This document shows, one piece after another, positions 1 to 8,943 of a DNA stretch of 64,000 nucleotides. The stretch is from Halopseudomonas phragmitis (lineage in GTDB: Bacteria; Pseudomonadota; Gammaproteobacteria; Pseudomonadales; Pseudomonadaceae), in NCBI RefSeq assembly GCF_002056295.1, contig NZ_CP020100.1, forward strand, positions 3,743,501 to 3,807,500, written 5' to 3'. The position numbers and the translations under genes are program-made. The notes under the pieces are model-generated. The model was not told the origin of the DNA. It saw nothing but the letters and a program-made list of their open reading frames with translations, and did no database searches. Position 1 is the first letter of the stretch, and each line of letters starts with the position of its first letter.

Positions 1-82
1 CGATCTGGTACATATTCTGCTTGCAAGGCTCTAGCCTGGCTACCGGAACTGCTTTCCGAACAGCACGAAAGGGAGAATCAGC

Positions 83-442
83 ATGATCGCCGAAGCCCAG
101 TTCAATCGCGCCACCCTCGATTGTATGACTGCACTGCGCAGACGCCTGAAACAAAGCCTGGGGGTTACCGTCCATCTGAGCGAGCCGGATGCTGCCGAAC
201 ACATGATCGACCTCAGTCGCGACTGCGCCCAGGACGACATCCGCGACCTGGGTGAACGTCTGGCCAGCATGCTCGAACCAATCGCTCCCGAGCCCGAGGA
301 AGCGTTCGGCCTGCAAAGCGCGATTGCCGCGCGCCAACGCCAGATGAGCCAGCCCCGCGCCACTCGCCCACCCGAGCCTGCCCCCGCCAGCATGGGCGCC
401 GGCAGCGTGCGGATCTATCGTGGCCAGGTTATTCGCAGCTAA
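83..442 (+). CDS. Hypothetical protein, 119 aa
   Basis: Short soluble protein of unknown function; I do not recognise the family. The ATG is preceded by a GGGAG ribosome binding site about 7 bases upstream, and codon use resembles the neighbours, so it is probably real. The first two thirds look alpha-helical and charged; the C-terminal third is rich in Pro, Ala and Arg and probably flexible. No signal peptide or membrane segment is visible. Its stop overlaps by 4 bases the end of the convergent epimerase gene. The 82 bases upstream hold nothing I can assign. Confidence 0.6.
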   Translation: MIAEAQFNRATLDCMTALRRRLKQSLGVTVHLSEPDAAEHMIDLSRDCAQDDIRDLGERLASMLEPIAPEPEEAFGLQSAIAARQRQMSQPRATRPPEPAPASMGAGSVRIYRGQVIRS

Positions 443-1482
443 CCCAGCGCATGGCCTGCACGCTCGTTGCTACTCCAGGCACTTTCCAGGCCAGCCGGCA
501 TTCCGGCTTCCCACCAGCGGGCAAAGGCCTCAAGCCCATCAGCCACACTGACCTGAGGTTGATAACCCAACTGCGCCCGCGCGGCGTCGATGTTCAGATT
601 GAAATCACGCGCCATGACCGCCATCCCCAGCCGCAGGATAGCCGGCTCAGGCTGACCAGGAGTCAGGTGCGCACGCCATTCGGCCAGGCAGGCCATGCCG
701 TAAGCCAACGGATAGGGTACATGACGGGTCAATGCTGGCATGCCAAGACGCTCCAGCAAACGATTGAAAGTCGGCCAGAACGCCACCGGCTCGCCATTGC
801 TGATGTTGTAGGCTTGCCCCAACGCCGCTTCGGGTGCGCGTATGGCCAGATCCAGAGCCAGATTGAGGTTTTCCACCGGCGTCAGGTCAACCTGATTCTC
901 ACCACGGCCAATGATCTTCAGACGCCCGCTTTGATGAGCCCGCAGCAAACGTGGAAAGATGGCCGTGTCGCCAGCACCAATCACGAATCGCGGCCGCAAG
1001 GCAATCACTTCGAGCCCCTGACGCCCGGCAGCGAAGACCTTCTGTTCGGCCAGATACTTGGTGGCCCCGTAATGGTCGAAAAACCGGGGCGGGACGAAGT
1101 CTTCGGTAATATCGCGGTGATCACGACCATCGAAATACATCGACGGTGACGACAAATGCACCAGGCGGCGTACCTTGCTACGCAGCGCGGCGGCCAACAC
1201 ATGCTCGGTCGTGCGTACATTGGCATCGTGAAAATAACTGTAAGGGCCCCAGGTGCCCACCGCACCGGCGCAATGCACGATGACCTCGCATCCCTCAGCC
1301 AGGCGCTCGGAGAATCCCGGATCCAGCAGGTCGCCCGCCAGGCACTCGGCGCCACGCTGCTTGAGCCAGCTCAGCGGCTCGGCCCGGCGTCCGCTGCAAC
1401 GTACCTCATAGCCCAGACTCAGGGCATGCGCCGCAAAGCGACCACCGATAAAACCACTGGCTCCGGTTACCAGAATTCGCAT
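439..1482 (-). CDS. NAD(P)-dependent epimerase/dehydratase (extended SDR family)
   Basis: Predicted oxidoreductase or epimerase of 347 aa. The N-terminus has the Rossmann nucleotide-binding motif GASGFIGG (residues 7-14). An SSPSMYF stretch and a YGATK motif carry the SDR catalytic Tyr and Lys. The length and the later text resemble the 3-beta-hydroxysteroid dehydrogenase/isomerase-like branch of extended SDRs; the substrate cannot be told from sequence. The start has a GGGAG ribosome binding site 8 bases upstream. It is a single gene, convergent with the small gene at 83-442 and unlinked in strand to the argP/lysE pair. Family assignment is secure; specific function is open. Confidence 0.85.
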   Translation of the reverse strand: MRILVTGASGFIGGRFAAHALSLGYEVRCSGRRAEPLSWLKQRGAECLAGDLLDPGFSERLAEGCEVIVHCAGAVGTWGPYSYFHDANVRTTEHVLAAALRSKVRRLVHLSSPSMYFDGRDHRDITEDFVPPRFFDHYGATKYLAEQKVFAAGRQGLEVIALRPRFVIGAGDTAIFPRLLRAHQSGRLKIIGRGENQVDLTPVENLNLALDLAIRAPEAALGQAYNISNGEPVAFWPTFNRLLERLGMPALTRHVPYPLAYGMACLAEWRAHLTPGQPEPAILRLGMAVMARDFNLNIDAARAQLGYQPQVSVADGLEAFARWWEAGMPAGLESAWSSNERAGHALG

Positions 1483-1563
1483 TATTGTTCTCCCTGTCGG
1501 ACTATGACTTTCCCCACCTTACTCCGCAGCGCCAGCCGGTACCAGTGGCGCGACGCCATCGCC

Positions 1564-2460
1564 TCAGCCCTGGCCCGCCGCCAACAGTGCGCTGGCGCGC
1601 TGAGCCAGTTCTGCAGTCAGGGTATCCAGCAGCCGACCACCATGACGCCAGTAGTGCCAATACAACGGCACATCCACCACCGCCCCCGGCACCAACTCGC
1701 GTAGAGCGCCGCTGGCCAGTTCCACCGGGATTTGCAGTGCCGGCACCATACCCCAGCCCATACCGGCACTGAGCAAACGGACAAACCCCTCGGACGATGG
1801 GCACAGGTGGTAGCGAAACTCACCGCCATAGTCCAACCCACTCAGAAACCGGTGCTGGAGCTGGTCATCAGGCCCAAAAACGATTGCCGGGGCGCGCCTG
1901 AGCGCCGTCTGACTCACCCCATCGGCAAAGTAGCGGGCTATGAACTCCGGGCTGGCCACCGCCAGATAACGCATATTCCCCAAGGCCAACACCCGGGCGC
2001 CAGCCACCGGCTGGGCACTGGCGCATACGCAGCCGGCCACCTCACCGGCACGCATGCGCCGCAACCCGACATCCTGGTCATCGACCACCAACTCGAACTG
2101 CAAGGCTTCACGAATACTCAACTCGGCAACCGCCTGGGCCCACCAGGTGGCCAGGCTGTCGGCATTCAAGGCAATGCGCAGGCGTGGCGGCAGATCGTCT
2201 TCACCAGCCATAGGGACAGCCTCGCGCAAGTCGCGCTCCAGCAACCGCACCTGCTGCACATGGTTGAGCAAACGCTGCCCGACTTCGGTGGCCTGGGGTG
2301 GATTCAGGCGTATCAGCACCGGAGCGCCGACCCGTGCCTCCAGCAACTTGACCCGCTGTGACACCGCTGATTGTGAAAGCCCCAGCATCTGGGCCGCCCG
2401 CTCAAACCCACCTTGCTCGATCACCGCCGCCAGGGCAGCCAACAACTTGTAATCCAGCAT
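1564..2460 (-). CDS. argP: LysR-type regulator, ArgP (IciA) family
   Basis: Transcriptional regulator of 298 aa with an N-terminal winged helix-turn-helix (about residues 3-60, with GFERAAQMLGLSQSAVSQR as the recognition region) and a C-terminal effector-binding domain. In the ArgP/IciA family this protein senses basic amino acids and activates the exporter gene argO/lysE. Here it is divergent from a LysE-family exporter with about 100 bases between, the classical arrangement for a LysR activator and its target. The argP-lysE-sodB-bifA order matches the P. aeruginosa PA4363-PA4367 region as I recall it. Assignment rests on family features plus context. Confidence 0.85.
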   Translation of the reverse strand: MLDYKLLAALAAVIEQGGFERAAQMLGLSQSAVSQRVKLLEARVGAPVLIRLNPPQATEVGQRLLNHVQQVRLLERDLREAVPMAGEDDLPPRLRIALNADSLATWWAQAVAELSIREALQFELVVDDQDVGLRRMRAGEVAGCVCASAQPVAGARVLALGNMRYLAVASPEFIARYFADGVSQTALRRAPAIVFGPDDQLQHRFLSGLDYGGEFRYHLCPSSEGFVRLLSAGMGWGMVPALQIPVELASGALRELVPGAVVDVPLYWHYWRHGGRLLDTLTAELAQRASALLAAGQG

Positions 2461-2560
2461 AAAATTTCCTTATGTGATATCAGGATTATTTGTTTTTCTT
2501 ATTAAAGAGTCCAGCGCAGACTCAGCAGCATCTTTCCTGTTATGAGTGAGCCCATCCGCC
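2461..2560. promoter_or_regulatory. argP/lysE divergent intergenic region
   Basis: A 100-base AT-rich gap between divergent argP and lysE. By LysR-family precedent it should hold the ArgP binding site and both promoters. I see a TTATGTGATATCAGG stretch near the argP start but no clean T-N11-A palindrome that I can assign with confidence. Confidence 0.45.
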
Positions 2561-3178
2561 ATGCCCGTACTACACAGCTATTTCAACGGCCTGCTGGTCG
2601 CCGCCGGACTGATCATGGCGATCGGTGCCCAGAACGCCTTCGTTCTCGCTCAGGGGCTGCGCCGCGAACACCATTTGAGCGCCGCGCTGGTATGCATGAG
2701 CTGCGATATCGTGCTGATTCTTGCCGGCACGCTGGGCCTGGCGGTACTGCTTCAACAATCGCCGCTGGCCATGGAAATCACTCGCTGGGGTGGGGTCGGG
2801 TTTCTTTGCTGCTATGCCTTTCTGGCCATGCGCCGGGCGTTTTCCAGTCAGGCACTGGGGGCCGATCAACAGCCGCCACGCAGCCGCAAGGCAGTACTGT
2901 TGGCGACCCTGGCAGTGACCTTGCTCAACCCGCATGTCTATCTGGATACCGTAGTACTGATCGGCTCGATCGGTGCCCAGCAAAGCTGGCCACTGCTGTT
3001 CGCTCTGGGCGCGGCCAGCGCCTCGATCATCTGGTTCTTCAGTCTGGCGCTGGGCGCCGCCCGGTTGGCTCCGTGGCTACGACGCCCATCGACCTGGCGC
3101 TGGATCGATCTGGGCGTGGCCGCCATGATGCTGAGTGTCGCCTGGAGCCTCGCCGCCCCGGCCCTGAAACAGCTCTGA
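2561..3178 (+). CDS. LysE/ArgO family amino-acid exporter
   Basis: Inner-membrane exporter for basic amino acids (lysine/arginine) of the LysE/ArgO/RhtB superfamily, 205 aa. The N-terminal helix contains the family hallmark [11 protein letters not shown], followed by about five more hydrophobic helices, giving the usual six-helix LysE size. I chose ATG 2561 because the N-terminus [12 protein letters not shown] fits the family; a GTG at 2546 in the same frame would add five residues. No strong ribosome binding site separates the two. Divergent from its likely activator argP and followed by sodB. Confidence 0.85.
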   Translation: MPVLHSYFNGLLVAAGLIMAIGAQNAFVLAQGLRREHHLSAALVCMSCDIVLILAGTLGLAVLLQQSPLAMEITRWGGVGFLCCYAFLAMRRAFSSQALGADQQPPRSRKAVLLATLAVTLLNPHVYLDTVVLIGSIGAQQSWPLLFALGAASASIIWFFSLALGAARLAPWLRRPSTWRWIDLGVAAMMLSVAWSLAAPALKQL

Positions 3179-3204
3179 ATCGCTATATCCCTACACTTGT
3201 TACG

Positions 3205-3233
3205 TGGATAGCAGACCGCACAGGTGCTATGAT
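3205..3233 (+). promoter_or_regulatory. Predicted sodB promoter
   Basis: A sigma-70-like promoter about 40 bases before the sodB start. The -10 box is TATGAT (3228-3233) with an extended TGC before it. A -35-like TGGATA (3205-3210) lies 17 bases upstream and matches four of six consensus positions. Confidence 0.5.
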
Positions 3234-3270
3234 CAGGCTCTTCCGTGCACCTGATAAATGGAGAAACACC

Positions 3271-3852
3271 ATGGCTTTTGAATTGCCTGCACTTCCTTAC
3301 GAAAAGAACGCTCTGGAACCGCACATCTCCGCTGAAACCATCGAGTACCATTACGGCAAGCACCACAACACCTACGTGGTCAACCTGAACAACATGGTTC
3401 CCGGCACTGAGTTCGAAGGCAAGACCCTGGAAGAGATCGTCAAGAGCTCCAGTGGTGGTGTATTCAACAACGCCGCCCAGGTCTGGAACCACACCTTCTA
3501 CTGGAACTGCCTGAGCCCGAACGGCGGTGGCCAGCCGACTGGCGCCCTGGCTGACGCCATCAACCAGGCTTTCGGCTCCTTCGACAAGTTCAAGGAAGAG
3601 TTCACCAAGACTGCCATCGGCACCTTCGGCTCCGGCTGGGCCTGGCTGGTCAAGAAATCTGACGGTTCCCTGGCCCTGGCCAGCACCATTGGCGCCGGCT
3701 GCCCGCTGACCTCCGGTGACACCCCGCTGCTGACCTGCGACGTCTGGGAACACGCCTACTACATCGACTACCGCAACCTGCGTCCGAAGTACGTCGAAGC
3801 CTTCTGGAACCTGGTTAACTGGGATTTTGTGGCCAAGAACCTCGCCGCCTGA
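3271..3852 (+). CDS. sodB: Superoxide dismutase (Fe)
   Basis: Cytoplasmic iron superoxide dismutase converting superoxide to hydrogen peroxide and oxygen, 193 aa, the usual length. Metal ligands are His27 (in YHYGKHH), His74 (in NHTFYW), Asp157 and His161 (in DVWEHAYY). The overall sequence is typical of the SodB branch. The start ATG is preceded by GGAG. An in-frame open reading stretch continues upstream through the lysE region but has no matching protein content there, so 3271 is the real start. A strong terminator follows. In P. aeruginosa sodB also sits between lysE and bifA and responds to iron supply (known there, not shown here). Confidence 0.97.
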   Translation: MAFELPALPYEKNALEPHISAETIEYHYGKHHNTYVVNLNNMVPGTEFEGKTLEEIVKSSSGGVFNNAAQVWNHTFYWNCLSPNGGGQPTGALADAINQAFGSFDKFKEEFTKTAIGTFGSGWAWLVKKSDGSLALASTIGAGCPLTSGDTPLLTCDVWEHAYYIDYRNLRPKYVEAFWNLVNWDFVAKNLAA

Positions 3853-3872
3853 GACCCCAAATGAGCAGTACC

Positions 3873-3905
3873 ACACACCCCGCTTTTGCGGGGTGTGTCA
3901 TTTTA
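3873..3905 (+). terminator. Intrinsic terminator of sodB
   Basis: A perfect 11-bp inverted repeat (3873-3883 with 3888-3898) and a TTTT loop, followed after two bases by a short T-rich run. It lies 20 bases after the sodB stop. Confidence 0.85.
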
Positions 3906-3992
3906 TAGCAATGTCAAAGTGACTTTATTTTGACCTCAGCCCAGCACGATGTTAATACTCTAATACCGAAGTGCAGCCTGCGGGCCAGAACG

Positions 3993-4028
3993 CTTGCATG
4001 ATCATAATAACTACTTGCATGATGCAAG
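3993..4028. promoter_or_regulatory. Repeat/palindrome upstream of bifA
   Basis: Direct repeats of CTTGCATGAT start at 3993 and 4014, exactly 21 bases apart (two helical turns). The second copy is also the left part of a perfect palindrome CTTGCAT-G-ATGCAAG (4014-4028). This ends 35 bases before the bifA start codon, in an otherwise AT-rich leader. It looks like a regulator binding site, but I cannot name the protein. Confidence 0.45.
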
Positions 4029-4063
4029 GATTGCCAACCACAAGCATTGGATAGAGCACTAAC

Positions 4064-6130
4064 TTGAAACTGGAGCGTCGGCACAGCCTTTCCATCAAAC
4101 TGCTGCGTCTGGTCCTGATGTGGGCACTGCTGGTAGGTTTGATTCTCAGCTTTGCGCAGATCCTCTATGACCTGCGCAAGGAACGCAGTCTGATCGACAG
4201 CACAGCGACTCAGATCCTGGCCATGGCTCGTGATCCAGCTACTCAGGCGGTCTACAGTCTTGATCGGGAGATGGCCTTACAAGTGGTTGAGGGCCTGTTC
4301 GAGCATCAGGCCGTGCGCTTTGCCTCCATCGGCCACCCCGACGAATCGCCGCTGGCCATAAGAGAACGCCCCCTGATCGATACCCGCTCACGCGGGCTGA
4401 GCGACTGGCTGTTCGGGGTAGACCAGGACTACACCATCAAGCTCTTTGGGCGCGCGCCCTACAATGAATACTATGGCGATCTGCGCATCACCCTGGATAC
4501 TGCGCCCTACGGCCAGGAGTTCCTCCAGCGTTCACTGATCATCATGGTCTCCGGCACCCTGCGAGCCATGGCCATGGCCTTCATGCTGTATCTGCTCTAT
4601 CACATCCTGCTGACCAAGCCGTTATCGCGGATTATTGAGCACATTGCCGAGATCAACCCAGATCAGCCAGGCAAGAATCTGATCCCGATGCTGCCGGGGC
4701 ACGAGCGCAACGAACTGGGCATCTGGATCAACAAGGCCAATCAACTGCTCGATTCGATTGAGCGCAACAGCAGCCGGCGCCGCGAAGCCGAGGCAAGCCT
4801 GCTGCACATGTCCCAACATGACCATCTGACCGGCCTACCCAATCGCAGCATGTTGCAGGAACAGCTCAATCGCATTCTCGCCGATGCAGGCCGCCGTCAG
4901 CGCGGCGTAGCAGTGCTGTGCTGCGGCCTGGATGACTTTAAGGAAGTCAACGAACAGTTCAGCTATCAAAGCGGCGACAGTCTGCTGGTGGCGGTGGCTG
5001 ACCGCTTGCGCGCCAACAGTGCCCAGTTGGGCTGCCTGGCACGCCTGGGCGGCGACCAGTTCGCTCTGGTTCAGACCGGCGTCAGCGAACCCTACGAAGC
5101 GGCCGAACTGGCCCAGACCATCCTTGACGATCTGGTCCGTCCGTTCGAACTCGGCGCCCATACCGTAAGCTTACGCGCCACCATCGGTATCACCCTGTTC
5201 CCTGACGATGGCGACAACGCCGAAAAGCTGCTGCAAAAAGCCGAACAGACGATGATGCTGGCCAAGGCCCGCTCGCGTAACCGCTACCAGTTCTACATTG
5301 CCAGCCTGGACAGCGAAATGCGTATTCGCCGCGAGCTGGAAAAGGATCTGCGTGGCGCGCTGCAACGCAACGAATTTCACCTGCTCTACCAACCCCAGGT
5401 GTGTTTCGATACACACCAGGTAATCGGTGTCGAGGCCCTGCTGCGCTGGCAGCATCCCGAGCGTGGCCTAGTACCGCCGGACCTGTTCATCCCACTGGCC
5501 GAACAGAACGGCTCAATCATCGAAATTGGCGACTGGGTCCTCGACCAAAGCTGCCGGCAACTGCGTCAGTGGCACGATAGCGGCTTTCCACAACTGCGGA
5601 TGGCGGTCAACCTGTCGACCGTGCAACTGCACCATGGCGAACTGTCCAAGGTCGTCACCAACCTGATGCAACGCTACCAGCTCCCGGCCCAGAGTCTGGA
5701 GCTGGAAGTCACCGAGACCGGTCTGATGGAAGACATCAGCGCCGCCGCAGGACATTTGAACAGCCTGAAAAAGGCCGGGGTGCTGATCGCCATCGACGAT
5801 TTCGGTACCGGCTACTCGTCACTCAGCTACCTACGCGGCCTGCCGCTGGACAAGATTAAGATCGACAAGAGCTTCGTTCAGGATGTGCTGGTTGATGTCG
5901 ATGACGCCACAATCGTTCGCGCCATCATTCACCTGGCTCGCAGCCTCAACATGCAGGTAATTGCCGAAGGCGTGGAAACCAGAGAGCAGGAAGCCTACAT
6001 CATCGCCCAGGGCTGCAATGAAGGTCAGGGCTATCTCTACAGCCGCCCCCTACCGGCCAGCAGCCTGATCGACTGGCTGCGCAGCTATCAGAGCGAGATG
6101 GCCAGACAGACCGCGACCCAGGCCAACTGA
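4064..6130 (+). CDS. bifA: c-di-GMP phosphodiesterase BifA (degenerate GGDEF-EAL)
   Basis: Membrane-anchored enzyme of 688 aa that hydrolyses cyclic di-GMP. An N-terminal transmembrane helix (about 14-33), a periplasmic loop and a second helix (about 155-182) precede a GGDEF domain and a C-terminal EAL domain. The cyclase motif is altered to GGDQF (residues 329-333), as remembered for P. aeruginosa BifA, so it should not make c-di-GMP. The EAL motif is intact as EALLRW (457-462), with DDFGTGYSS further on. A TTG start is used because it gives the family N-terminus MKLE and no earlier ATG exists. In Pseudomonas BifA lowers c-di-GMP and so favours motility over biofilm. Context next to sodB supports orthology. 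Confidence 0.92.
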   Translation: MKLERRHSLSIKLLRLVLMWALLVGLILSFAQILYDLRKERSLIDSTATQILAMARDPATQAVYSLDREMALQVVEGLFEHQAVRFASIGHPDESPLAIRERPLIDTRSRGLSDWLFGVDQDYTIKLFGRAPYNEYYGDLRITLDTAPYGQEFLQRSLIIMVSGTLRAMAMAFMLYLLYHILLTKPLSRIIEHIAEINPDQPGKNLIPMLPGHERNELGIWINKANQLLDSIERNSSRRREAEASLLHMSQHDHLTGLPNRSMLQEQLNRILADAGRRQRGVAVLCCGLDDFKEVNEQFSYQSGDSLLVAVADRLRANSAQLGCLARLGGDQFALVQTGVSEPYEAAELAQTILDDLVRPFELGAHTVSLRATIGITLFPDDGDNAEKLLQKAEQTMMLAKARSRNRYQFYIASLDSEMRIRRELEKDLRGALQRNEFHLLYQPQVCFDTHQVIGVEALLRWQHPERGLVPPDLFIPLAEQNGSIIEIGDWVLDQSCRQLRQWHDSGFPQLRMAVNLSTVQLHHGELSKVVTNLMQRYQLPAQSLELEVTETGLMEDISAAAGHLNSLKKAGVLIAIDDFGTGYSSLSYLRGLPLDKIKIDKSFVQDVLVDVDDATIVRAIIHLARSLNMQVIAEGVETREQEAYIIAQGCNEGQGYLYSRPLPASSLIDWLRSYQSEMARQTATQAN

Positions 6131-6136
6131 AGCGTT

Positions 6137-7069
6137 TTAGCCAGCCTGGACCAGCGCCAGCAACAGCCAGCCACTGGCCGTAGCGCAAAGCAGAAATCCA
6201 CCAAGACTCAACAGCGATGCCCGGCGCATGCGCCGGCTCAAATGCTCTTCATGGTGATCCGACAACAGAAACGGCAGCCCCCGATGAGGTGGCTTGCCCA
6301 GCGCATGCACCACCGGCGCCTGCCCCGCCACCCGAGCCTGACGTCGCGCCTCCTCACCGGCAGCCTGACGCACCTGCTCCCATTCACGCTCATCCAGCCT
6401 TCCATCACCATTACGGTCGAACCGACTGAGCAGATCCGGGTAGTCGGCTTTCCACTGGCTGATGATCTGACGGGCAATGGCCTGCTCATCGATCGCCTCA
6501 CGCCCACCGCCACGGCTTTGGAACCAGCCCAGAGCGTACAGGGTTTCGCCCTCCTGCAACCATTCCTCGGTATAGCGATAACGCCGCCCAAGCAGGCTGC
6601 TCATGATGCCGGTACGCACCGAGCGCCCAGCCGGCCAACGCTGGCTGCCTTCCCAGCGTTTACGCTGACGCGGATGCACTTCGGCCCCCAACGGATTGAT
6701 CCAGCAACTGCCGGTCGCATCGCGCAACAGAAACGGCCGTTCCGAGACACCCCGCTCAACGGTGCGCCAGTTGCTGTTCTTGCCCGAACGACGGTATTCC
6801 TCGACCTGAAACCGATACCACAGGCATGAGATTTCGCTGAGTGGCGACAACAGCGGGGCATACCCGCCAGCATCGACCTGACCCTGTAACTCGACCAGCC
6901 CTTGAGCCGCCGAGCGAATCCGCGAGGTCGGGGTATCTTCAATCCAGCGCGCCCGGCGCAGCCGGGTCAGCCAGTTGTACAGCGTGATCAGGGTGAATAG
7001 CCCGGCCAACCCAACAGCCATGGCGTAATGCGGGTACGACAACAGCATGACGCCGTGCACATCAATCAT
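6137..7069 (-). CDS. GIDE-domain membrane protein with EF-hand-like loop
   Basis: Membrane protein of 310 aa, function unknown. It has an N-terminal transmembrane helix (about 13-33), a central region resembling the GIDE/BAM fold first described in the mitochondrial E3 ligase MULAN/GIDE, a single EF-hand-like loop, and a C-terminal hydrophobic helix (about 284-307). The loop runs from Asp218 through Asn220, Asp222, Arg224 and Asp226 to Glu229, matching calcium-ligand spacing. There is no RING domain. The start overlaps the LemA gene stop by 4 bases (ATGA), so the two are co-translated. The GIDE assignment is from sequence feel and from the common LemA-GIDE pairing in bacteria. Confidence 0.7.
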   Translation of the reverse strand: MIDVHGVMLLSYPHYAMAVGLAGLFTLITLYNWLTRLRRARWIEDTPTSRIRSAAQGLVELQGQVDAGGYAPLLSPLSEISCLWYRFQVEEYRRSGKNSNWRTVERGVSERPFLLRDATGSCWINPLGAEVHPRQRKRWEGSQRWPAGRSVRTGIMSSLLGRRYRYTEEWLQEGETLYALGWFQSRGGGREAIDEQAIARQIISQWKADYPDLLSRFDRNGDGRLDEREWEQVRQAAGEEARRQARVAGQAPVVHALGKPPHRGLPFLLSDHHEEHLSRRMRRASLLSLGGFLLCATASGWLLLALVQAG

Positions 7070-7647
7070 GAAAACAGAGCCCGGATATCCACATCGGCCT
7101 TTTCAGCCTCAGAAAATTGCAGCAGATCAGCCGATGGAAAACTGAACATCCGTGCAATCAAAACATCGGGGAACTGTTCAATCCGCACGTTGTTGATGTT
7201 CACCGCCGCGTTATACAGCTCACGCCGATCGGCAATACCATTCTCCAGACCGGTGATCCGCTCCTGCAGATGACGAAACGACTCATTGGCCTTGAGTTCA
7301 GGATAATTCTCAGCCAAGGCGAACAACTGACCCAAACCGGCTCGCAGTACGGTTTCAGCCTGCCCAAGTCCCTTGACGTCGGAACGCTCACGGGCCTGAG
7401 CCACGGCACCACGGGCAGCGACCACCCGTTCCAGCGTTTCCTGTTCATGCTGCATGTAGCGCCGGCAGGCCTCCACCAGTTTCGGCAACTCCTCATGACG
7501 CTGACGCAGCAGTACATCGATATTGGCCCAGGCCTGGCTGACCGCATGCTTGATGCTCACCAACTGGTTGTACAACACGATGGCATACAGCCCGGCAACT
7601 ACCAGCACGGCGATGATCGCCCAGGTAACGGGATTGGTCAGATCCAT
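7066..7647 (-). CDS. LemA family protein
   Basis: LemA-family protein of 193 aa: one N-terminal transmembrane helix (about 8-28) followed by a long helical domain. The family hallmark is the early segment with VLYNQL, then AWANIDVLLRQRHEELP. Function in bacteria is poorly known; the domain is thought to face the periplasm or outside. I chose ATG 7647 over ATG 7653 because the GAGGGAG ribosome binding site abuts the upstream ATG but lies 6 bases from the downstream one. It heads a two-gene operon with the GIDE protein, overlapping it by 4 bases. Confidence 0.85.
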   Translation of the reverse strand: MDLTNPVTWAIIAVLVVAGLYAIVLYNQLVSIKHAVSQAWANIDVLLRQRHEELPKLVEACRRYMQHEQETLERVVAARGAVAQARERSDVKGLGQAETVLRAGLGQLFALAENYPELKANESFRHLQERITGLENGIADRRELYNAAVNINNVRIEQFPDVLIARMFSFPSADLLQFSEAEKADVDIRALFS

Positions 7648-7812
7648 TAGCATCTCCCTCTATCATTTGTCATTATCGGCACCTCTGCGGCTCCATTGCG
7701 CCAATTTCATGAGACGTTTTGCAACAGGCGGCACTGGATAATAGCCGCATTCGGCGCATAATAGGCAGCTTGCAATCTGCCCTTGTGCCGCACTGCCTGG
7801 AAGGATCCGAAA

Positions 7813-8931
7813 ATGTTGTTGCGCCGCTTCGTTGTCATGCTGGTACTGTTCTTTCTCGTGGTACTGGCCCTGGCCGCCTATAAAGGCTGGTCAATCTATC
7901 AGCAAATCCAGATGTTCAGCGCACCGCAGCCCCCGATTCAGGTAGCCGCGGCGGCCGCAGAACAGAAACTCTGGGAAACCCGTCTGCCTGCGATTGGTTC
8001 GCTGACCGCCGCCCTTGGTGTGGAACTGACCGCCGAAGTCAGTGGCACCGTCGAACAGTTGCACTTCCACTCCGGACAGCGGGTCGAGGCCGGTCAGCCG
8101 CTGCTGAGCATGAACACCGCCGTTGAACAGGCCAGCCTGAAAACCGCTCAGGCCCAGGCCGAACTGGCCCGACTCGAGTTCAACCGGCAACAGAACCTGT
8201 TCGAGCGCCAGAGCATTTCCCGCAGTCAGTTCGACCAGGCCCGCTCTACCCTGCAACAGGCCAGTGCCCAGGTCGAAGAACTGCACGCCATCCTTGAACG
8301 CAAACGCATCGTCGCACCGTTCAGCGGTCGCATCGGCATCAGCCAGATCGACCCCGGCGACTACCTGTCACCCGGCACCGTAATCGCCACCCTGCAGAAC
8401 CTCGAGGATTTGTTTGTCGACTTCTTCGTGCCTGAACAGCTGTACCCGCAGCTGGCACTGGAGCAGTCGGTACTGGTGCGGGTTGGGGCCTATCCGGGCG
8501 AAGAGTTCAAGGGCCAGATCGCCGCCATCAACCCCCGGGTTGAGACCGGTTCGCGCAATTTGCAGGTCCGCGCCAAGGTTGGCAATCCGGATGAGCGCCT
8601 GCTGCCCGGCATGTTCGCCGACCTGGAAGTGGTGATGCCTACTCCCGAACCGCAGATCGTGCTACCGGAAACCGCCATCACCTACACCCTCTATGGCAAC
8701 TCGGTATACGTAGTCAAACCCCGGCAGGATGAGGCTGGCAACGAACTGAGTGACGAAGACGGCCAACCGCAACTGGAAGTCGAGCGACGGTTTGTCAAAA
8801 GCGGGGACCGGCGGGCCGGTGAAGTGGTCATTCTCGAAGGGCTTGAAGCCGGCGAACTGGTCATCACTGCCGGTCAGCTCAAGCTGGATAACGGTGCGCA
8901 TGTAAGCATCAACAACAGCAATCCCCTGTAA
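7813..8931 (+). CDS. RND efflux membrane fusion protein (MexV-like)
   Basis: Periplasmic adaptor of an RND efflux pump, 372 aa. A hydrophobic N-terminal anchor (about 5-25) is followed by a biotinyl-lipoyl-like domain, an alpha-helical hairpin and beta-barrel/membrane-proximal domains. The segment VAPFSGRIGISQIDPGDYL is typical of HlyD/AcrA-type adaptors. ATG 7813 is chosen because AAGGAT lies 6 bases upstream; an in-frame TTG at 7783 would add ten residues with no clear site. It is 12 bases from the RND permease gene, so they form an operon. Position after bifA and the LemA pair resembles mexVW in P. aeruginosa. No outer-membrane factor gene is linked, so an unlinked channel is probably shared. 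Confidence 0.88.
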   Translation: MLLRRFVVMLVLFFLVVLALAAYKGWSIYQQIQMFSAPQPPIQVAAAAAEQKLWETRLPAIGSLTAALGVELTAEVSGTVEQLHFHSGQRVEAGQPLLSMNTAVEQASLKTAQAQAELARLEFNRQQNLFERQSISRSQFDQARSTLQQASAQVEELHAILERKRIVAPFSGRIGISQIDPGDYLSPGTVIATLQNLEDLFVDFFVPEQLYPQLALEQSVLVRVGAYPGEEFKGQIAAINPRVETGSRNLQVRAKVGNPDERLLPGMFADLEVVMPTPEPQIVLPETAITYTLYGNSVYVVKPRQDEAGNELSDEDGQPQLEVERRFVKSGDRRAGEVVILEGLEAGELVITAGQLKLDNGAHVSINNSNPL

Positions 8932-8943
8932 GGCGAACCCAGC

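Noticed and set aside
2542-3270. Long plus-strand frame leading into sodB without a stop
   Set aside because: It runs out of frame through lysE, its residues resemble no protein, and sodB has its own ribosome binding site and conserved N-terminus at 3271.
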